Below are positions 12,525 to 23,452 of a stretch of DNA of 64,000 nt, one piece after another. Source of the DNA: Hyaloscypha bicolor E (taxonomy: Eukaryota > Ascomycota > Leotiomycetes > Helotiales > Hyaloscyphaceae). Location of the stretch: contig NW_020194619.1 of assembly GCF_002865645.1 (NCBI RefSeq), positions 1,524,442 through 1,588,441 of the forward strand. The letters are read 5' to 3'. The notes beneath the pieces are model-generated. The model saw nothing but the letters and a program-made list of their open reading frames with translations. It was not told where the DNA came from and made no database searches. Position 1 is the first letter of the stretch, and each line of letters begins with the position of its first letter. The position numbers and the translations under genes were made by a program.

Positions 12525-13373
12525 GCTTAGCGACCTCGGTAGTAGAGAATTGAGATATTGATTTACTCTGGGCTACGCATGAATTTTCCCTCTCTTTAGC
12601 AACGTCGAACACTGACACACACACACATACCTCCTAACTACACAACCACGCTCATCATGTCATCCACATATGCAAATCACAGCCGCGCACCCAAGCCCCC
12701 GTACTGCAACCCACACACAATGCGCGCGAATGCGACGTCAAGGGAGCGGGGCAGATTGAAAGTCTAAATTCATATTCCTAGCGAGATGAAACGATCTAGG
12801 GGGGTCTGGTTTGGTTGTACTATGTACATACGGGCTTTATTTTCTTACTACTTTCACCATTGGTGTTCATATGGCTCTGTGTATGTAATAGCTGAATACA
12901 TATTTCAGGGTTCGGAAATTGGGGAGATCTGCATTGTTCTAGAACCATCGAACGACGTTTATGAGATCTGTCGTACGGATACGGGTACTAGGGAGCTTAG
13001 CTTCGCTTACTCAGCAGCCCCTTTTATTTAGCTAGATCCAGAGGCTCCCTTCAGAGCTTCTTTTAATCAGACAACCATTTATGCAAATCACTGTTCCTTG
13101 CTATTTGCGACAAGATCGTTACCAATAACTCCAACCTCAGATAAGTACTCAGATGTACGGTTCCTAGGCGTATAAGGAGTCACTAGCTAGTAAAGTCTGC
13201 CACACTACTTTCCTGACAGGGATAAATGTGTGTTTTATGACCAGAATTTCGTTTCGCCCTCAGGCAGCAAATTTGCACAGCCTCAACATCTCAGCCTCGT
13301 CTTACCTCGACATAAGTACGATCATTTTCTCTTCAAATGCCTTCGTCAAATCGAGCTCTATTCTCCTGTCCTG
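12525..13373. other. Intergenic region before the HET gene
   Basis: No supported gene. A CA-dinucleotide tract lies near 12617-12628. It marks the end of the conserved block; accessory genes start downstream. Confidence 0.4.
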
Positions 13374-15200
13374 ATGACTCAAATGCCGGGCTATCCGTAT
13401 TCACCTTTGGAAGGCTCGGATGGCATCAGGCTGCTGACGATCGAGGCCGTCGACCCAGAGGAAGAATGCGCTGAAATACGATGCAAAATCGAAAAATTCC
13501 GCCTTGAGAGTGCTCCACCGTACCGTGCACTTTCATATGCTTGGGGACATACCAATTCGAAAGCCATCATCTTAGATGGATCTCGTGTCAAGATTCGAGA
13601 AAACTTGTGGCACGCGTTGTGGAACCTTCGAGACAGGGGCTTCAGCGTCCCAAACTTGACGACCCGTTATCACTTCACGAAAGGCGACACCAAATGGATA
13701 TGGATCGATGCCTTGTGCATTGATCAGCGAAACACCGCGGAAAGAAATCATCAAGTTCGTCTCATGGGCCAGATCTACAAAACCGCCGTTGAAGTGGTCG
13801 CGTGGCTTGGCTGCTTGAAGGAGAAATCGAATAACGGTCGAGATTTCTACGATGTATACGCATGGATGATCGGACTCAACAAGCTAGCTGAGGAGACCCA
13901 GCTAGGGGATGGAGATTATTACCTGGCAGGGACTCACCTTCTCCCGGAATTCAACCCGATCACAGTTTTACAATTCTTCGATCGGCCTTATTGGCGACGG
14001 ATGTGGATCGTGCAAGAGATTGGCTTAGCATCAGATATTACCATTCTATTTGACGATCTCTCCGCAAACTGGAAGGGTCTTCATCGTCTACGAATGTTAC
14101 TGAGTTCTCCAAGTTTGGCTCCTGCTCCGGCCTTTACTGCAAGGTTTCAATTATTAAGGACCAACGAGAAGGTTCAAGGCAGTCAGGCTTTCAGCTTGGA
14201 TCGTCATCGAACTTCTCAGCAAAGCAACAAGCTCGAGGACTTAATAGAGACTTGTCAAGATTCGATTTGCAGTGACCCAAGAGACAAGGTTTACGCACTT
14301 CTAGGACTTGCCGTTGACTGTCAGAACGATGAATTGGCGGTGGATTATTCCAAAACTTTGTTTCAGATATATGCAGACGTTATTAACTTCTATCATCCAT
14401 CTCATAGTCGCGAGGGCGGACCCAGTCAACATACTGTTCGGTTCAGTCAAATGCTTCAACGGTCCTTTGACCGTCCCTCAGAGCTGCGCGATGGGGCCGA
14501 CAGGTATCTACTAGCACCTGACTCCGAGCTCAGCCTGTCTGCAATAAATATATTTGGCATTTGCACTAGCATAATCTCAGGCCTTGGCCAGGCTTGTAAT
14601 TCAGCTACTATATTGTTACAGCTGTCGAAACTGCCTCCACATCATATAGATGCTAGATCTCGCGAGAATATGTCACGAACGATCGAGGATATGAGAAAAG
14701 TAATACCGATCAGCAGCCAGACTTCGTTTGCTTTGCAAGGTCAGTAGGAATTCTCTGCAAAATCAATTTAAATTACCGGCTGACTTCAGATAGCCCAAAA
14801 TGCGACTCGCTTTTTAGTATCAATCAACACTTCAGCCACCCCGTCATCGAAACAGATCAAAAAATCACACAGTACCCAGGAATCGCAAAACTGTTTGCCC
14901 TTTGTGATGGACAATGGTCAGACCGGCTACGTTCCGATGAATGCTCGCATTGGGGATTCGATATGCCAATTCCTTGGATGTGATGTTGCAGCTGTCCTTC
15001 GTGAAAGACCTGGCGGATACGACATTGTTGGAAGGGCTTTAGTCGACAAGTCCGTCGCAGAGTTGCAAGGAAACGCCGAGAGCTGGACCAAGAAATATTC
15101 GTATAGCGTGCCAGACTTCGGCTCAACTTTCACCTGGACCCCAGAGCAGGCTATGTACCTTTATTTGGATATGGCCACATTGCAACAGCTGACCGCCTAA
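13374..15200 (+). CDS. HET-domain (heterokaryon incompatibility) protein
   Basis: HET proteins control allorecognition and cell death in filamentous ascomycetes. Two exons, 13374-14739 and 14794-15200, give 590 residues. The HET domain shows all hallmark blocks: YRALSYAWG near residue 50, WIWIDALCIDQRN, and RPYWRRMWIVQEI. The typical HET C-terminal half follows, with DPRDKVYALLGLA and, after the intron, GQTGYVPMNARIGDSICQFL and YDIVGRALVDKSV. The intron uses donor gtcagt and the second of two close acceptors (cag/atag). Only the second, at 14793, keeps the conserved C-terminal frame. The ATG at 13374 is preferred; an in-frame ATG at 13230 would add 48 residues without similarity to the domain. 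No NACHT or repeat domain is attached, so this is a stand-alone HET gene. Confidence 0.9.
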
Positions 15201-15358
15201 ATACGAGATTAGTTAGCATCTTAGCTGAGAATCGGAATTGAACGCGCCCTTTTTTTTTTGAAATCGTCGCACACACAAATAAAACTCATTCTGCCACTTG
15301 CAATTGATAACTAACTCTACTCTAAACCCCCGACTCGAAGTATTAGCAGTCTAGGCAG

Positions 15359-15700
15359 CTAAAGTGTTTTGAGGATTTCTTGGACGAGATATTGAGCAAC
15401 GGACGGCACCTTCACGCACAAATCGCGTACAAAGGTTGAGAACTGTAATTGGCAATTAGCTTTCCTAAAGGGACAGAATGGTACCCTTCAACTCACCTCT
15501 GACGGAGGTTGGATGTCCTTCAAAGCATCTGCAGTTACGGCAGAGACAAATTGTCCAAACAGGCATATGGGATCTTCGATCGCCTTGCCAGATTTGACGA
15601 TCTCGTCGAGCGAGCGGGGTCGGAAATTACATTTGGCAAATTGATGCGACAATAATTACCCCGATTCATTGGATGCGTTATCTTCTTTCGTAGATTTCAT
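15359..15700 (-). pseudogene. Decayed small gene of unknown family
   Basis: Minus-strand reading frame from an ATG at 15700 with one in-frame TAA at 15656-15658 after 14 codons, then 53 open codons. A well-formed intron (gtgagt...ttacag, 15443-15496) joins in frame to 27 final codons ending at 15359. The residues read RPRSLDEIVKSGKAIEDPIC, LFGQFVSAVTADALKDIQPP and, after the intron, VPSVAQYLVQEILKTL, which looks like real amphipathic protein. The frame stays open for some codons upstream of the ATG. I do not recognise the family. The simplest reading is a short gene or the end of a larger one, inactivated by a nonsense change. A spliced start that avoids the TAA could not be found in frame. 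Confidence 0.45.
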
Positions 15701-16560
15701 GTTGGTGCAATGTTGGAATTGAGAAAGAAGGGTCGCAATCAACAAATGTCCGTTTTGGGAAGTAGCGAGAAAGGGGCTCGCTTAATTCGTGCACAAGTCA
15801 GGGGTGACCCCTCCACAATGACATCAGTGATTGCAGGAAAGGTGAGGAGCACGGCATTCATGTCACAAGGGGGAGGTTTTAAGGAAGCAATTTCTACAAA
15901 TTGAGTATCTGTCAATGGACCTCGAGTCTTGAGCGAGTGTAAAGTGAAAAGGTAGATAACCTTGGAGAGCAGCGCAAAATCTATCCTTCACTCCTTTTTG
16001 AGAAACGCAACGCAAGCGAGTTATTGTGCATCTACCTACGACAAAGGATCTAACCGACATATCAGCTTCTCCCGTTATTAAGAAACGCAACGCAAACATC
16101 CTATCCACCTGATCTTGCATTTCGCCGTGGTTAGTCACGTGGATATGGAAAGCACGTGATGCACGTTGCACCGTCACCTCTATCCTATATAAGTTCTGAG
16201 GGAGTTATAGTTTGGGTGGTGCTATACTAGCTAGTTTTGGACCTCGGTAGAAGTAGCCGCTCCTATTCGCGTTCGCTGGTTTGCAATGGTCTTACCGTTG
16301 AAAGTGAAACATCCGGATGTTTGGCAGCGAACAAGCCGTAACCTAAAACAACTTGTATAGCGTAAGAACACCAATTCATCAATGCTCATGACCTCAAACA
16401 TCATTGGTCTCTTGTTTTATCACTTCAGCCGATGGATCGGACATCGTGCAATTCCCCCTCGACCACACAATTTTACAATTAGGTTCGCTTTTAGTCTGAC
16501 GCTCCTTCCTTTTTAGTTCTTATTCCTCACTAAGACCGTTTCTTTCTTTCTTGATATATT
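15701..16560. promoter_or_regulatory. Upstream region of the first UstYa-type gene
   Basis: No gene supported. It contains two copies of the 15-mer AGAAACGCAACGCAA, at 16001-16015 and 16081-16095, about 330-560 bp before the UstYa start. A CT-rich tract precedes the ATG. Confidence 0.4.
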
Positions 16561-17525
16561 ATGGCCAGCCAGCTCAAATATAAAAATGTCCCCATCGATG
16601 ATCATGAAGATTCATCAACCACCGAGGTGGAAGAGTCTTTGATGGGAGACGAGAAGCAGATGTATGGAGAGGAGTTCCGCCAGAAATACGCGACAAAATC
16701 AAAGAGGGTAACATGCCTATCCATCATTAATCAGGCACGATGGTTCCTTGACGCTGTATTGCTACTTGTCATCGTCGGACTGCTGGCGCGAGATCAATCG
16801 CAGAAGGCCATCCCAAAAACCAGCGAGAATGAGGTAGGAGGAGACTTTACGGGTGTTGGGCCACACTGTAGGTATCTACCAGAGATATAAAGAATGACAG
16901 CAGTAATCTAACAATGGAATAGTCTCGACCCAAGTCACGACATTTCAAATCAACCAAACATTTGCGCCATACAACACATCAGAGTTTTTTCGAGAAGAAG
17001 TTCTGACTGCATGGAATGAACTAATGCCTCGTAAGAATTATTGATTTGAATTCTCGTGGAACAGACTGCTGAATTCATAACAGACGGAATTGGATTTCAA
17101 TGGGTGAACGACACACACAGATATCATGATCTACCTCACCCTATCGTATGGCCGAACAAGACAGTTTTCACAACTTCAATGACCCATCAGCTGCATTGTC
17201 TGTTTGCCGTAGTAGAGACATACTCTGGCCTGAAGTCCAACACAGCTTTGCCAGAAGATCACCACTGGCACATGATTCACTGCTTTGACTATATGCGTCA
17301 GGCCATTATGTGTTCAGCCGACATGGCTCTTGAAGGGCTGGAGACAACATTCCCAGACCATAATGGAGGATCCGATGGCTGGGATTCAAAGCACGGTATT
17401 TTCAGTGAAATGGAATGCCAAGAAAGGACAAGTCGCTGATTCTCTCAACAGTTTGTAAAGATTACGGCCAGGTCATCAATTACCTGGAAAGCGTCAGAGC
17501 CTATGACGACCAACAAATTTATTGA
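16561..17525 (+). CDS. UstYa-type (DUF3328) membrane oxidase-like protein 1
   Basis: UstYa/DUF3328 proteins catalyse oxidative cyclisation or other oxidations in fungal RiPP (ustiloxin, phomopsin, asperipin) and some other peptide pathways. Four exons: 16561-16867, 16923-17030, 17084-17395, 17452-17525; 266 residues. A cytosolic N-terminus is followed by a membrane segment WFLDAVLLLVIVGLL near residues 61-75. Both family motifs of HxxHC type are present: HQLHCLFAVVETY and HMIHCFDYMRQAIMCSAD. The C-terminus shows the usual HVCKDYGQVINYLE block. All introns are short and frame-consistent. It faces a second UstYa-type gene (convergent), then a secreted repeat protein. The fold family is secure; substrate is unknown. 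Confidence 0.88.
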
Positions 17526-18136
17526 AATTGGTTGACTAGTATTACAGCTGAACTTGGTTCAATGACTTGCAACGTCTTGTTGGTTTGGTACCATGGAACT
17601 AGGAGGGCCGACCTATAGATTGTTAAATGCTACACGAGGTCGGCATAAGAAGCATCCCCTCCCTGTTTGGAAAATTGGGTGGTTCATACCTAGTGTCAAT
17701 TCAACATCAGATACCCAAAAATACACAGCATATAAAGAGCATATGTTGGCACAGCGTTCTAGAAAGAATTTCTGAGGAGGAACAGTTAGCGCATTGTTGA
17801 CGCCTCCCCAAGCTAGAAAATAATATTTACCTATCGAGACTTGCAATACCGGACAGGTTTATACTGATTGCCGTGCATGGCTGTGCCCTAATAAATTGAC
17901 GTAGACGCAAATTAGTTCATTTTCCTTCTTATAAGAAGCTCTATTTCATCCGTACAACTCAACGAAAATCAACAGATTAACTATCCAGATTTTCCTATAT
18001 TAAATACCGCTATAACATCAACCTGCCAACGCTCAACTAAAAACCGTTCCCTGCATTCCTTTCTATACAAGATCCAAAATCAGGGACATTCCCACCCATC
18101 ACGTTTCCGGAAAGTTCTTCTTTCTCTTTCTTCCAT
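17526..18136. other. Convergent intergenic region between two UstYa-type genes
   Basis: Holds the two 3' ends only; the open frame 17593-17775 has no coding character. Confidence 0.4.
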
Positions 18137-19042
18137 TCAAAATATATCATCATTCGCAACCGTATTATCAATAGCCCATTTCCTCACAGCATCGAAATCG
18201 CGACAAACGTGCAGAGTGCTAAAATCCGGCCACGGATCACCGGGTTTGTCAGGCAGTTCATGGAAAGTTATCACACCGATGTCGACTTGACACATGATAT
18301 TCATACGTAGCATCTCTAAACAATGGTCTATGTGGTAGATAAGCAGTTGTCCAAATCAGTGAATGTCAGTTTAATAAAATGCCTTGTAGCGAGAAGAGGA
18401 TACACGAGGGAAAGAGGGGGGAATTCGACTGTCCATACCTAGATGGTTGCGTATTTTGACTTCATCTTCTTCAGCAAAGTCACCCTTTCCCTCGTAATGA
18501 TCACGATACGTGCTCTTCCTAACGAGATTCAAGCAGTGAAGCTGATGAAAAACCTCCAATCCGATTCGATATCCTTCCTTTCCTGTCTTGGGATTCTTGA
18601 TCTTGACCGAGGTCTCAGGTTTGTTGACCAGCTTCAGCTCCTCTGGTGTGACCATCTGGTCACCCATATCCACCGTGACCCAATTCCACATTTCTTCTGT
18701 TTCGTTGCTTGTACCAATGTAGCCCGAGTCCTTTCCTTGAGTGGCGTTGAAGGTGCCGGATACGTATTGCACGGCTTTTCGAGCTGGTGAATATGAAGAG
18801 AATTTCGAGACGAATTGCGCTGTGTTTGGGGTGCCTCGGATGTAAGTTGTAGCTAGGAGAAATGCAGAGGTGCAGAATAGAATCGAGTTGGCGATTAAAA
18901 GACATTTGGAACGATGTATTTGCTCTGTTCTCAAATTTTGCTGCTTTAGCTCGAACAAGTCGAATCCTGCCCCATCTTCTGCGACAGTTGTGGAAAGCTC
19001 ATCAGGAGGGACTTTTTCATATCCTGCGTTAATGTCCTTCAT
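18137..19042 (-). CDS. UstYa-type (DUF3328) membrane oxidase-like protein 2
   Basis: Two exons on the minus strand, 18439-19042 and 18137-18327 (intron 111 nt, gtatgg...tag), 264 residues. The N-terminus MKDINAGYEKVPPDE is followed by a membrane segment around CLLIANSILFCTSAFLLATT (residues 44-63). Family motifs: FHQLHCLNLVRKSTY, then HLDHCLEMLRMNIMCQVDIG after the intron, and near the end LHVCRDFDAVRKWAIDN. The start at 19042 is the first true ATG of the frame and gives the usual length of an UstYa protein. Sequence differs strongly from the neighbouring copy, so this is not a recent tandem duplication. Two distinct UstYa proteins together are typical of RiPP loci, where they often act as a pair. 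Confidence 0.88.
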
Positions 19043-20133
19043 GTCTGGAATTCTATTGCACCAACAAGAAGACAATAGATGGTTAGGGATATAGAATAGA
19101 CTCGATGCCAGATATGTTCTTGCAAGGCGTCAATGAAGGCTCGTTGATTCAAAAGTGGATCGAAAAGCCAGAACGTGTATACTATGAAAAATGAAACCGA
19201 ATCTTTCGAAAGCGTTAGATGCGGATTTCGAACAAAGGATACCAATACAATACTTGGGCCGAACTTACTGCTTGTAATTTGCCGTGCCAAACATGCCCGA
19301 AAGCAACACCCTTGACCATTAGAATCGATTTCCGGGGGGGATGGTTTCAGTGTCCCTGATATTCAGAGGAGATGGACTTCTAACGGTGGAGTGTCTGTTC
19401 TCGTTTTGTTTTACAGCTCGCAAGTATTGCCCCTCCGGGTCGGAGCTTTAGTGAGTCTCCCACAAGCATCGGGAGGAATAGCCACTGAAAAGTCGTTGAA
19501 ATAAGGTATCCTTGGCGCACAGAACACTCAATCGACCCTGTAGGATCGCCAGATCGCCACACATCCACGTAGCCGACGCGCCAATGCATGCAAGGCGGTG
19601 AAACATCGCATTGACTGCTCCTGCACTACCACCATGGAAAAGCCGAAAGGACTAGGACTCTCGACATGCGATGTTCCACCGATGAAACTTACAAGACCTG
19701 AGCTTGGAGTTCAGTCACGTACGCATTGATCTTCTGGCAATTACAGGCTGGGCATTCGATCATTTGCGGGATTGAAGCATGTCAGTAACCAACTGGTGCA
19801 TCATGTTTCCATCATGCGTGAAACAGATCGGCACGGCTTTCCAAGTCCTCGGGTTCGATACAGAGAAGGATCTCCACTGAAGACTCGCAATGGAGAAAAA
19901 GTCCCATTAGTACCCGAACTTATCCGAGTCCTGGCGAGCCTGTCTCATCTTTTGATTCTTTCTCTTTAAAAAGCTAATTTATTCTGGCTTTTTCTTCTCA
20001 ATCTTGCTCTTTAAAACGATCACTTTTCAGATTTCGTCCTCGTTGTCAGTAGTCCATATCAATTTCTTCTAAACTGCCATTCACCAACTACGTTTATTCC
20101 ATTTACCTACGGTCCTTCTTTGCATCCATCATC
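19043..20133. promoter_or_regulatory. Divergent intergenic region, UstYa-2 / repeat protein
   Basis: About 1.1 kb with no supported gene. It separates the divergently transcribed UstYa-type gene and the secreted repeat-protein gene and so contains both promoters. The last 150 bp before the repeat gene are pyrimidine-rich. Confidence 0.4.
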
Positions 20134-20619
20134 ATGCAGTTCACTAGTCTCACCCAATTACTCACCGTAGCCTTGATGGCTACCTTGCAAGTCGCTCAGG
20201 CAGCACCTGTACGTTCGAGTCAACATCTCATACAATTCAAAATCTAATCAATGAGATAGGTCGAAGCAGATGTTGCCTTGGCAGCACGTCATCATAAAGG
20301 CGCGGGCGGTGCTGGTGCCGCATCAGCAGGTGGAGCAGCAGCCGGTGGTGCTGGTGGCTTAGCTGCTCTCTTTGGTGGTGGTGCCGGAGCAGCAGGTGGA
20401 GCTGATGCCGCAGGCGGCGCAGGCGGTGCTGGTGGCTTGGCTGCTCTATTGGGAGGCGCGGCCAAAGAACGCCGTCACCACAAAGGCGCTGGAGGTGCCG
20501 GAGCTGCAGGTGGAGCAGCAGCCGGTGGTGCTGGTGGCTTAGCTGCTCTCTTTGGCGGTGGTGCGGCTGGAAAGGGTCAAGCAGGAGCCGCAGACGCAGC
20601 AAAGGGTGCTGCCGCATAA
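20134..20619 (+). CDS. Secreted Gly/Ala-rich repeat protein, possible RiPP precursor
   Basis: Two exons, 20134-20208 and 20260-20619 (51-nt intron gtacgt...tag), 144 residues. A clear signal peptide MQFTSLTQLLTVALMATLQV ends with AQA before AP. A short propiece VEADVALAAR precedes the first HHKGAGGAG block, and KERR precedes the second, so each repeat begins directly after a basic Kex2/furin-like site. Within the repeats GGLAALFGGG occurs twice and GGLAALLGG once. The protein has no Cys or Tyr; Phe, His and Lys are the only reactive side chains in the repeats. Adjacent UstYa-type genes suggest a modified secreted peptide. A structural Gly-rich secreted protein or effector is the alternative. 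Gene structure is well supported; function is inference. Confidence 0.75.
20280..20575 (+). repeat. Imperfect in-frame tandem repeat inside the secreted protein gene
   Basis: The DNA encoding HHKGAGGAG...GGLAALFGGG is present twice, with a near-identical block of about 55 bp around 20328-20385 and 20508-20565. A shortened third unit lies between. Basic cleavage sites flank the long units. Confidence 0.7.
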
Positions 20620-21066
20620 AATAACAACAATAATAACGCCACGGATGACAATTCTAATTACAGACGCGCTGAAAATGCCATATCAGTGCAAATGTTGAGA
20701 TGTTAACTCACTTCATTTTCAAGTCAAGGCGCCCCAATTAGCGAAGCTACCCCCTTTTATCACCTCGCTTAAGCCCTCCACGCACGGGAGTACCGATTAC
20801 ATAAGCGTTATAGATTTGTTTTACCTCGATTTCACTTTCTTGAGCACGGACTCTGCTGCATTGCACTGCCGAGCTTTTTGACCAACATTTTAAAGTGTAA
20901 AGCCTATCTATTAGCTCCAGGTTTCAGTGAACCTCTGAATTGAGTGTTTGATTTCTTACATGCTAGATTTTCAGATGCTAGGAAGTTCCCGCAAACAAAA
21001 GTAGAAAATACAGGCACCATCTTATGACTTCGATAAGGGTATCATCTTGATACCGTCTGCCGAGCC
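20620..21066. promoter_or_regulatory. Intergenic region, repeat protein / cyclase-like gene
   Basis: About 450 bp between two same-strand genes; no other feature seen. Confidence 0.35.
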
Positions 21067-22204
21067 ATGAGGAGCTTTTTATCCATCTCAAGCTGCCATC
21101 CCTGTTTTTTGTTCCTGGTCATGGACAGCCTTCTCGTCATTACATATGCTTATAAACCGCTCTCCGACAGCTTCTTGCGAAACATATCCTCCGGAGGCTC
21201 GGACTTCGACCCTGATCATGGGACTCATCTTTCCCCGATCCTGATACCCCGCGTCGCCGGGACAGCAGGGCATACAACTGTCCAGCGCCATTTCATTAAT
21301 TTCTTCAGCGGCGAGCTGCCAAGATGGAGGATGGAGTGGTACAATTCGAGCACGACAACGCCTATGGGTGTTGAAGTCCCAATCGCGAACCTTGTTTTCA
21401 AGAGGGAGCCGCCTTGGACAAAGCAAGGGCAGGCCAATTGGTTGACGTTGGCGGCGCATTATGACAGCAAGAACTTCCCAGAGGGGTTTTTAGGCGCGAC
21501 GGATAGTGCTGTTCCTTGCGCTATATTGCTGCATGTTGCAAGAAGCATCGATCAGTATGTGACACAGATGCATGACGAGATGGCGGAATTGGGGGAAGGG
21601 GGAACAGTCGAGATGGATATGGGTGTGCAAATACTACTTCTTGACGGGAAGGAGGCTTTGGATGAGAAGGGGCCAGCATTGTATGGATCAAGGTATGCTT
21701 TTCCAAGCATTGAAACCATACATTCTTGCTAATAATTGCAACAGAGCTCTGAGTGAGACTTGGGAGATGAAAACCAATCCAGTTGGCTCGAAGTATCCAA
21801 ATGCTTTGAGCCAAATTAATATATTCGTTCTGCTCGACGTCCTGGGATCCATCAACCCCACAATTCCCTCATATTTCCTCCTTACGCATTGGGCATACAA
21901 AAACATGGCACGTCTTGAAGACCGCTTGCGTAAGATTGGTCTTCTCGAGACGAGCCCGCTATCTGCATTCCTTCCCATGACGAACGAGCCAATCATGGAG
22001 TCTGAAATAGTAGGCGATTACGTCCCGTTCATGGAACGTGGTATACCATTTATTCGGCTTCTGCCTTCGCCTCTGCCCCCAATCGCAAATACAATAGAAG
22101 ACAACGGCAAACACCTTCACTTGCCGACTGTTAGGGACTGGGCCAAGATCGTGACAGGTTTTGCGCTTGAATGGTTAGACATGATGGAAGTGTGGCCCGA
22201 GTAG
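21067..22204 (+). CDS. Glutaminyl-peptide cyclotransferase-like secreted protein, active site altered
   Basis: M28-fold glutaminyl cyclases convert N-terminal Gln to pyroglutamate in the secretory route. Two exons, 21067-21692 and 21745-22204, 361 residues, with an N-terminal hydrophobic signal or anchor. Family blocks are present: HLSPILIPRVAGTAGH, LTLAAHYDSKNFPEGFLGAT, ILLLDGKEALDEKGPALYGS and DYVPFMERGIPFIRLLPSP. Two changes stand out. The usual DGEEA is DGKEA, so the catalytic Glu (Glu201 of human QC) is Lys195, while the zinc-ligand Glu is kept. The usual WH before TMDDN is AN, so the zinc-ligand His (human His330) is Asn324. Asp146 (TDSA) is kept. The reading frame is intact, so this may be a pseudoenzyme. 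Alignment positions are from memory of the family. Confidence 0.85.
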
Positions 22205-23452
22205 GAAAGGCGGTCTCTAAGATAGGTGTATCGCAAGAGCGTAACTATTACTCTAGTGCCTCAATGTGAGTGCTTAAAACCTTTGTATTACTAATTCCGT
22301 ATCTTTAATAAGTCTTATTTTATTAGTAATATGTTCTTTACATTCTAATATTATATATAACTATTCTTTATTATGAAATTATATATTTATTTAATATAAA
22401 CTTTAAATTACTTAAAGTTATTAAACCAAGATATTATATTTATTATTTTAAATATAATAATATAAGTCAAAAAGTCAATTTTCTAAGAGTTTATTATATA
22501 GTTCAATATATGAAGAGAAATTTTTATAAATAAAGATTTCATTCAAGGCTTTTTAGTATAATCTAACGTGTTTTCGTCAGGGACTTCGGTTAGCCTGGCC
22601 TCGCCTCTAATCGGCACTTTTTGGGGAAGGAAGGGGGTGGAGGGGTGTGCGGTGAGAAGATACTTTATTTGAGCTGGAGCAAGAAGCTCTTATCTACTGT
22701 AGACTCGTCTGCTTTACAGAGGGTCTTCCTGCTTCTTGATCACTCGCTGATCAGGTTGATTAGTCATGTAACTTTCCAGATCCCGTGAATTGACTGGATC
22801 GCTTGCTAGCCGAGCGACCCCTTACGTCGTTAGTTCCACAAGGCCCATAAATACATAAAATTAGTATGAGATCTTGCTAGAAGTTCTCCTACAACAATAT
22901 TGTCTCTGTGCCCAAGGTTCTTTGGCTACGTTTTAATGTTCGTGACGCATATACTGTACTTGTTGTCCCTGCCTAATTCGAGTTTTAATTGGTCAAGCCT
23001 TATTATAATCATCATAGATACTAAGTTGAAAGACTAGCAGCAACATCACTCCTGTGTAGCTAATCAAAATGAGCAATGTGTTGTTATTGCACGTCGCAAA
23101 AGGTTGTGTGCATTTTGTTGCCCCGAGAGCACTGATCCAGTGATGTGACCAAGGTCAGTGAATCACATTAGTTGCATTCGAGATCCAGGAACCACGGTCC
23201 ACGATTCTAGCAACCATGCTTCAATCTTTTCAGGCAGCAGCTCTCAGAACCTGTTGCCCCACTTCACATGTTCGATTAATTAACAGATCTCAAATACCGG
23301 CAGGCTAATTCTCTGTTCCGTGATCCCAAAAGCCAATCACTGGATCTGCGATCTGATTCGCAGCTCCGTAAACTAAGGACACGAACGTTCGGTCAAATTT
23401 TAATATTCAAATCTGCGAATGCGATATAGTTTCAAATAATGCAGTTTCCGTC
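22205..23452. other. Gene-poor region with an AT-rich block
   Basis: No gene supported. From about 22300 to 22560 the sequence is very AT-rich, with runs of TATTA/TAATA, unlike its neighbours. This resembles a decayed, RIP-affected repeat. The rest shows no open frame of note. Confidence 0.45.

Noticed and set aside
19830..19880. Possible tRNA from a GGTTCGAT-like B box
   Set aside because: No matching A box, acceptor stem or anticodon arm could be folded around it.
20237..20617. Minus-strand frame rich in His, Arg, Leu and Gln
   Set aside because: It is the shadow of the Gly/Ala repeat gene; its repeats are dictated by the GC-rich codons on the other strand.
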